From Magicicada septendecula (Eukaryota; Arthropoda; Insecta; Hemiptera; Cicadidae): a DNA stretch of 64,000 nucleotides. Both the position numbers and the translations under genes were made by a program. This document shows positions 59,965 to 64,000 of this stretch, piece by piece. The notes beneath the pieces were generated by a model that saw only the letters and a program-made list of their open reading frames with translations, ran no database searches and had not been told where the DNA came from. The DNA lies in NCBI GenBank assembly GCA_034769895.1, contig CM068367.1:86791654-86855653 (forward strand), given 5' to 3'. The stretch's first letter is position 1. Every line of letters begins with the position of its first letter.

Positions 59965-60735
59965 ACACTTATTCAAAATGTATAACAGAAGGGTTTATAA
60001 CTAGGCCTGACGTAGCAACCGATAGGAAAAAACAGTGTGGGAGCACCGAAGACAGGACAGTAAAGCCAGGTCAAGTAAAACTGCCTAATCGTGGGACGAC
60101 AAGCGACGACGATGTCCTTTAATATTTTAGTGAAATATTAAAAGGCGGCTGAAGTAAAAGTAGACACTTAACGACAAGGCAGTCAAGCCTGTGTCGAGGT
60201 TAATAAACATGTAGCCTATCTTTAAAAGTAAGACTGAAAGCTTATTAGGACATGTTAGTCACATGAACACTGTGTCAAGTGACATTACAAACTTCTATTC
60301 GGTTTCTGAATTTCTTTAGAATTTGATTTTACAGTTTCTTTAGCCTGTCGGACATATATTAATCAAACTTCGAACATTACATATATCGTTCACATTTGAG
60401 AGGTATCCTTCCATAGGACGCCTTGGTAGTACATCGACCCTAGTGCTATTTTAAGTAGGTTGTCAAAATGTGTTTATCGCCTGCTTCATGTTGCTGTAGA
60501 AATCGAGGCTGTATGTGGACCGATTAGAGTTTGTTCTGAAAGGCAGCAGCCTTCTCGTTATCGCTAACAAGAAGGCGGCCGTCTGACAGGGCCGGGGGAT
60601 AGGCCTAAGAAAAGGTAGACTGTGAAATAGGAACCGGCCGCTAAAGCCTAAAACCATTAAAAAGATGGTGATGATGATGATGATGAAATGTATTAATAAA
60701 TTTGGTTAAAATGGTTGTTTTGAAGATATTTAAAA
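59965..60735. other. Unassigned stretch, possible LINE tail at its end
   Basis: 60540-60700 is GC-rich and ends in a (GAT)n tract (60665-60687), like LINE 3' tails elsewhere in the window, but I see no convincing protein motif. Confidence 0.35.
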
Positions 60736-60910
60736 AATATCGGTATGGAGAACCATACATGACTTCCATATTACAAGATTTATATTTAAAATCATTTTCG
60801 AAATGAAATATTACCATAGAAACTACTTCTTTCTAATTACTGCTTCAGCCTTAACCACAGTACTGTGGTCACTAACATATACCACCTCACGTTATCGCAC
60901 TCGATTTTCA

Positions 60911-60942
60911 CTGATGATGGAAGTCGATGGCATTGCCGAAAC
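60911..60942 (+). ncRNA. Hammerhead-like core in family A copy 6
   Basis: CTGATGA, one extra T, GG...GGCATTGCC able to close stem II, then GAAAC. A possible stem III (AC/GT) would close a loop of about ten bases and put the cleavage triplet at GTA, followed by GAAAA that can pair with TTTTC upstream as a short stem I with a bulge. Plausible but imperfect. Confidence 0.45.
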
Positions 60943-61214
60943 GTCTGGTTTTGTAGAAAACATTGGACTACGGCCAAATATCCCGGGAAGGAATTTTAAC
61001 AAAAACTACTTCTTTGTTGCCGATAACGTTGCACACATATATATAAAAAATATGCATAAAATTAATGGCTTGTATAAGTTAATGATTGAACTCCATTAAG
61101 TAGTGCTCAAGTTTCCAAAGTTTTAATATTATGATGTCCGTAATTAAAACATCAGAGCAGGTTTAGTGTGAATGAGGGTACACCGTGGACAAAAATTTTC
61201 AACATTTCCTATTG

Positions 61215-61545
61215 AGCGTTGCTTGCTACAGTGTTCCTAGTTGCAGCGTTCCTATCAAGCTGCGAATTTACAGTGTATGTTTCACAGAACAAACACGAAA
61301 AAAGGAGGAGCGCTCCGAAGTCACTCATGGACCCTCAGCATCTTGCAGAGGGTTCATTCCCTAAAGACGAAAAGTCTGTCTATGAATCGTTCCTCTGTAA
61401 ACACGTGCAGTTACACTGCCCAGCGATCCACAGGAAGCAAATTGATGTCCATTTTTTTGGCTTGCACGCGTTATGTTGGTGTGGGTTTCGGCACTTTCCA
61501 TTCAAAAAGCGTGCAAATGTAAGAAAATAAACATGAGTGAGGCCA
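61215..61545 (+). other. Conserved two-frame block, copy 6
   Basis: Frames of 103 codons (ends KKRANVRK) and 93 codons (ends HSKSVQM). Compared with copy 1 it carries an extra stretch of about 25 bp near its start that lengthens the first frame with MLATVFLVAAFLSSCEFTV, a hydrophobic, signal-like start. Product unknown. Confidence 0.4.
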
Positions 61546-61561
61546 GAAATAACGCGAATTT

Positions 61562-61597
<36 letters not shown>

Positions 61598-62478
61598 TTC
61601 CCTGCCTTTTTATTGGTGTAGTCATAATAATAAAATGGAAACGTAAACACTACATAACTGAGATATGCTTACCTGTCACGAACGATATATTATTTTATAC
61701 ATGTATATTAACTCATACATAATTTACATTAACATGAAAAAGTTATAATTTTATTGCCTGGCAACAAAATTATTTTATTTTTAACAATTACCATTGTTTG
61801 AAAAAGTTTAAATGAATTTTCAAGTACTTTACTGTTGTTAAAACGTAAAAGGTTGCTGGTAAACTACCCCTTCCCCTTAACCGATCTTCACCAAAATCGA
61901 AAGTCCTTGAGATCTTCACAATTCAGGGACGTATGCAAACAATTATTTGATTCTGTTTGAATTTGCGGCTGTTATCGTTTGCCATATAAAATACGCTTGA
62001 TAAAAAAGTGTTGCAGGTAAACTACCCCTTCCCCTTAACCGATCTTCACCAAAAACAATAGATCTTGAGTACTCTACAAATCAGGGCTGTATGCAAATAA
62101 TCTTTTGATTCTGTTTGAATTTGCGGCAGTTATCGTTTGCCATAGAAATACCCTTGTTAAAACATAAAACGTTGCAGGTAAACTACCCCTTTCCCTTAAC
62201 CGATCTTCACCAAAAACAGTAGGTCTTGAGAACTCTACAATTCAGGGCTGTATGCGAAACATTATTTGATTCTGTTTGAATTTGCGGCTCTTATCATTTG
62301 CCATAGAAAAAAAAATCTACAGATAGACAGACAGACACACACACACACACACAGACACTTTTCGGAAAACGACTTTTTTTCATGTTTTGAGTGTAGTACA
62401 ATCAGAATCTGCAATAATCTCGAACACGATTTTTTTTGCCATCACCATACTCCATTTCCTTAAGGAACATGGAAGTAA

Positions 62479-63304
62479 AATATCGGTATGGAGAACCATA
62501 CATGACTTCCATATTCTAAGATTTATATTTAAAATCATTTTCGAAATGAAATATTACCATAGAAACTACTTCTTTCTACTTACTGCTTCAGCCTTAACCA
62601 CAGTACTGTGGTCACTAACGTATACCACCTCACGTTATCGCACTCGATTATCACTGATGATGGAAGTCAATGGCATTGCCGAAACGTCTGGTTTTGTAGA
62701 AAACATTGGACTACGGCCAAATATCCCGGGAAGGAATTTTAACAAAAACTACTTCTTTGTTGCTGATAACGTTGTACACATATATATAAAAAATATGCAT
62801 AAAATTAATGGCTTGTATAAGTTAATGATTGATCTCCATTAAGTAGTGCTCAAGTTTCCAAAGTTTTAATATTATGATGTCCGTAATTAAAACATCAGAG
62901 CAGGTTTAGTGTGAATGAGGGTACACCGTGGACAAAAATTTTCAACATTTCCTATTGAGCGTTGCTTGCTACAGTGTTCCTAGTTGCAGCGTTCCTATCA
63001 AGCTGCGAATTTACAGTGTATGTTTCACAGAACAAACACGAAAAAAGGAGGAGCGCTCCGAAGTCACTCATGGACCCTCAGCATCTTGCAGAGGGTTCAT
63101 TCCCTAAAGACGAAAAGTCTGTCTATGAATCGTTCCTCTGTAAACACGTGCAGTTACACTGCCCAGCGATCCACAGGAAGCAAATTGATGTCCATTTTTT
63201 CGGCTTGCACGCGTTATGTTGGTGTGGGTTTCGGCACTTTCCATTCAAAAAGCGTGCAAATGTAAGAAAATAAACATGAGTGAGGCCAGAAATAACGCGA
63301 ATTT

Positions 63305-63352
<48 letters not shown>

Positions 63353-64000
63353 TTCCCTGCCTTTTTATTGGTGTAGTCATAATAATAAAATGGAAACGTA
63401 AACACTACATAACTGAGATATGCTTACCTGTCACGAACGATATATTATTTTATACATGTATATTAACTCATACATAATTTACATTAACATGAAAAAGTTA
63501 TAATTTTATTGCCTGGCAACAAAATTATTTTATTTTTAACAATTACCATTGTTTGAAAAAGTTTAAATGAATTTTCAAGTACTTTACTGTTGTTAAAACG
63601 TAAAAGGTTGCTGGTAAACTACCCCTTCCCCTTAACCGATCTTCACCAAAATCGAAAGTCCTTGAGATCTTTACAATTCAGGGACGTATGCAAACAATTA
63701 TTTGATTCTGTTTGAATTTGCGGCTGTTATCGTTTGCCATATAAAATACGCTTGATAAAAAAGTGTTGCAGGTAAACTACCCCTTCCCCTTAACCGATCT
63801 TCACCAAAAACAATAGATCTTGAGTACTCTACAAATCAGGGCTGTATGCAAATAATCTTTTGATTCTGTTTGAATTTGCGGCAGTTATCGTTTGCCATAA
63901 AAATACCCTTGTTAAAACATAAAACGTTGCAGGTAAACTACCCCTTTCCCTTAACCGATCTTCACCAAAAACAGTAGGTCTTGAGAACTCTACAATTCAG
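62479..64000 (+). mobile_element. Family A element, copy 7 (runs off the window)
   Basis: Begins one base after copy 6 ends, in the same direction, and repeats the same order: 5' hairpin, hammerhead-like core (62654-62685), two-frame block (62958-63288), (GT)n, linker and at least two core units. I count about a dozen differences from copy 6 apart from microsatellite length, so the pair is recent. Confidence 0.9.
62654..62685 (+). ncRNA. Hammerhead-like core in family A copy 7
   Basis: CTGATGA and GAAAC boxes intact; upstream arm differs from copy 6 (GATTATC for GATTTTC), which weakens the possible stem I. Confidence 0.42.

Larger units (their letters stand above)
60736..62478 (+). mobile_element. 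Family A element, copy 6 (complete long form)
   Basis: Best reference copy, 1,743 bp. In order: AATATCGG start; 5' hairpin GTATGG-AGAA-CCATAC (60743-60758); subterminal ACTTCCAT (about 60761-60768); hammerhead-like core (60911-60942); conserved block with two open frames (61215-61545); (GT)n (61567-61598); linker with TTGCCTGGCAAC (61757-61768); three core units with CGTTTGCCAT-type marks at 61977, 62134 and 62293 (spacing about 160); a GACA/CA microsatellite (62322-62356); right arm with ATCTCGAACACGATTTTTTT; palindromic 3' end around CCTTAAGG (62450-62476). ACTTCCAT occurs inverted near the two ends. No transposase. The closest model known to me is the helentron-associated HINE/pearl type. 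Confidence 0.9.

Overview
The window looks like intergenic DNA from a large, repeat-rich arthropod genome, most likely an insect. It is AT-rich and full of (GT)n, (CT)n, (GAA)n and (TA)n microsatellites. Every coding stretch I can recognise belongs to a transposable element: Helitron, mariner, Tigger/pogo, hAT, several LINE reverse transcriptases, a Penelope-like element and a Gypsy LTR element. I found no host gene I can defend, no tRNA or rRNA, and nothing bacterial.

Layout. 1-5321 is mostly anonymous, with one LINE scrap. 5322-9382 is a copy of an unnamed non-autonomous family ('family A' here), split by a Tigger fragment and by a second family A copy. 9591-14063 is a decayed Helitron on the minus strand. 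14064-17497 holds a family A scrap, a dispersed repeat and a LINE tail. 17544-19080 is another family A copy, between two perfect 46-bp flanking repeats. 19231-19765 is a solo LTR. 19900-23990 holds repeats with hammerhead-like motifs, a GC-rich block and microsatellites. 24263-30252 is a 6-kb element with inverted arms of about 1.2-1.36 kb. 30600-46110 is a mix of LINE fragments, dispersed repeats and a fourth family A copy. 48244-53094 is a Gypsy LTR element whose LTRs look identical. 53440-55090 holds LINE pieces and a 616-bp Penelope-like mini-element with perfect 88-bp inverted ends. 55437-56990 is a hAT remnant with a perfect 8-bp target duplication. 58170-59962 is a mariner interrupted by a short family A copy. 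60736 to the window end is two nearly identical family A copies head to tail.

The strongest candidate for something new is family A. It is about 1.24-1.75 kb long when not interrupted. It has a hairpin just inside the 5' end, short subterminal inverted repeats, 3-5 core tandem units of about 158 bp, flanking microsatellites and a palindromic 3' end. It inserts between two A (or T) bases with no clear target duplication, nests in itself and forms head-to-tail tandems. That resembles helentron-associated elements (HINE, DINE-1, pearl). Unlike those, its long form also carries a hammerhead-ribozyme-like core and a conserved block of about 300 bp with two overlapping open frames. Similar hammerhead-like cores recur in at least three other repeat families here, one of them the Penelope-like mini-element, where the fold is close to the textbook type I ribozyme.

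The relationships are those of nested parasites, not of genes acting together. Family A sits inside the mariner and inside itself, and Tigger sits inside family A. These give a relative order of insertion. The Gypsy element appears to be among the youngest insertions.
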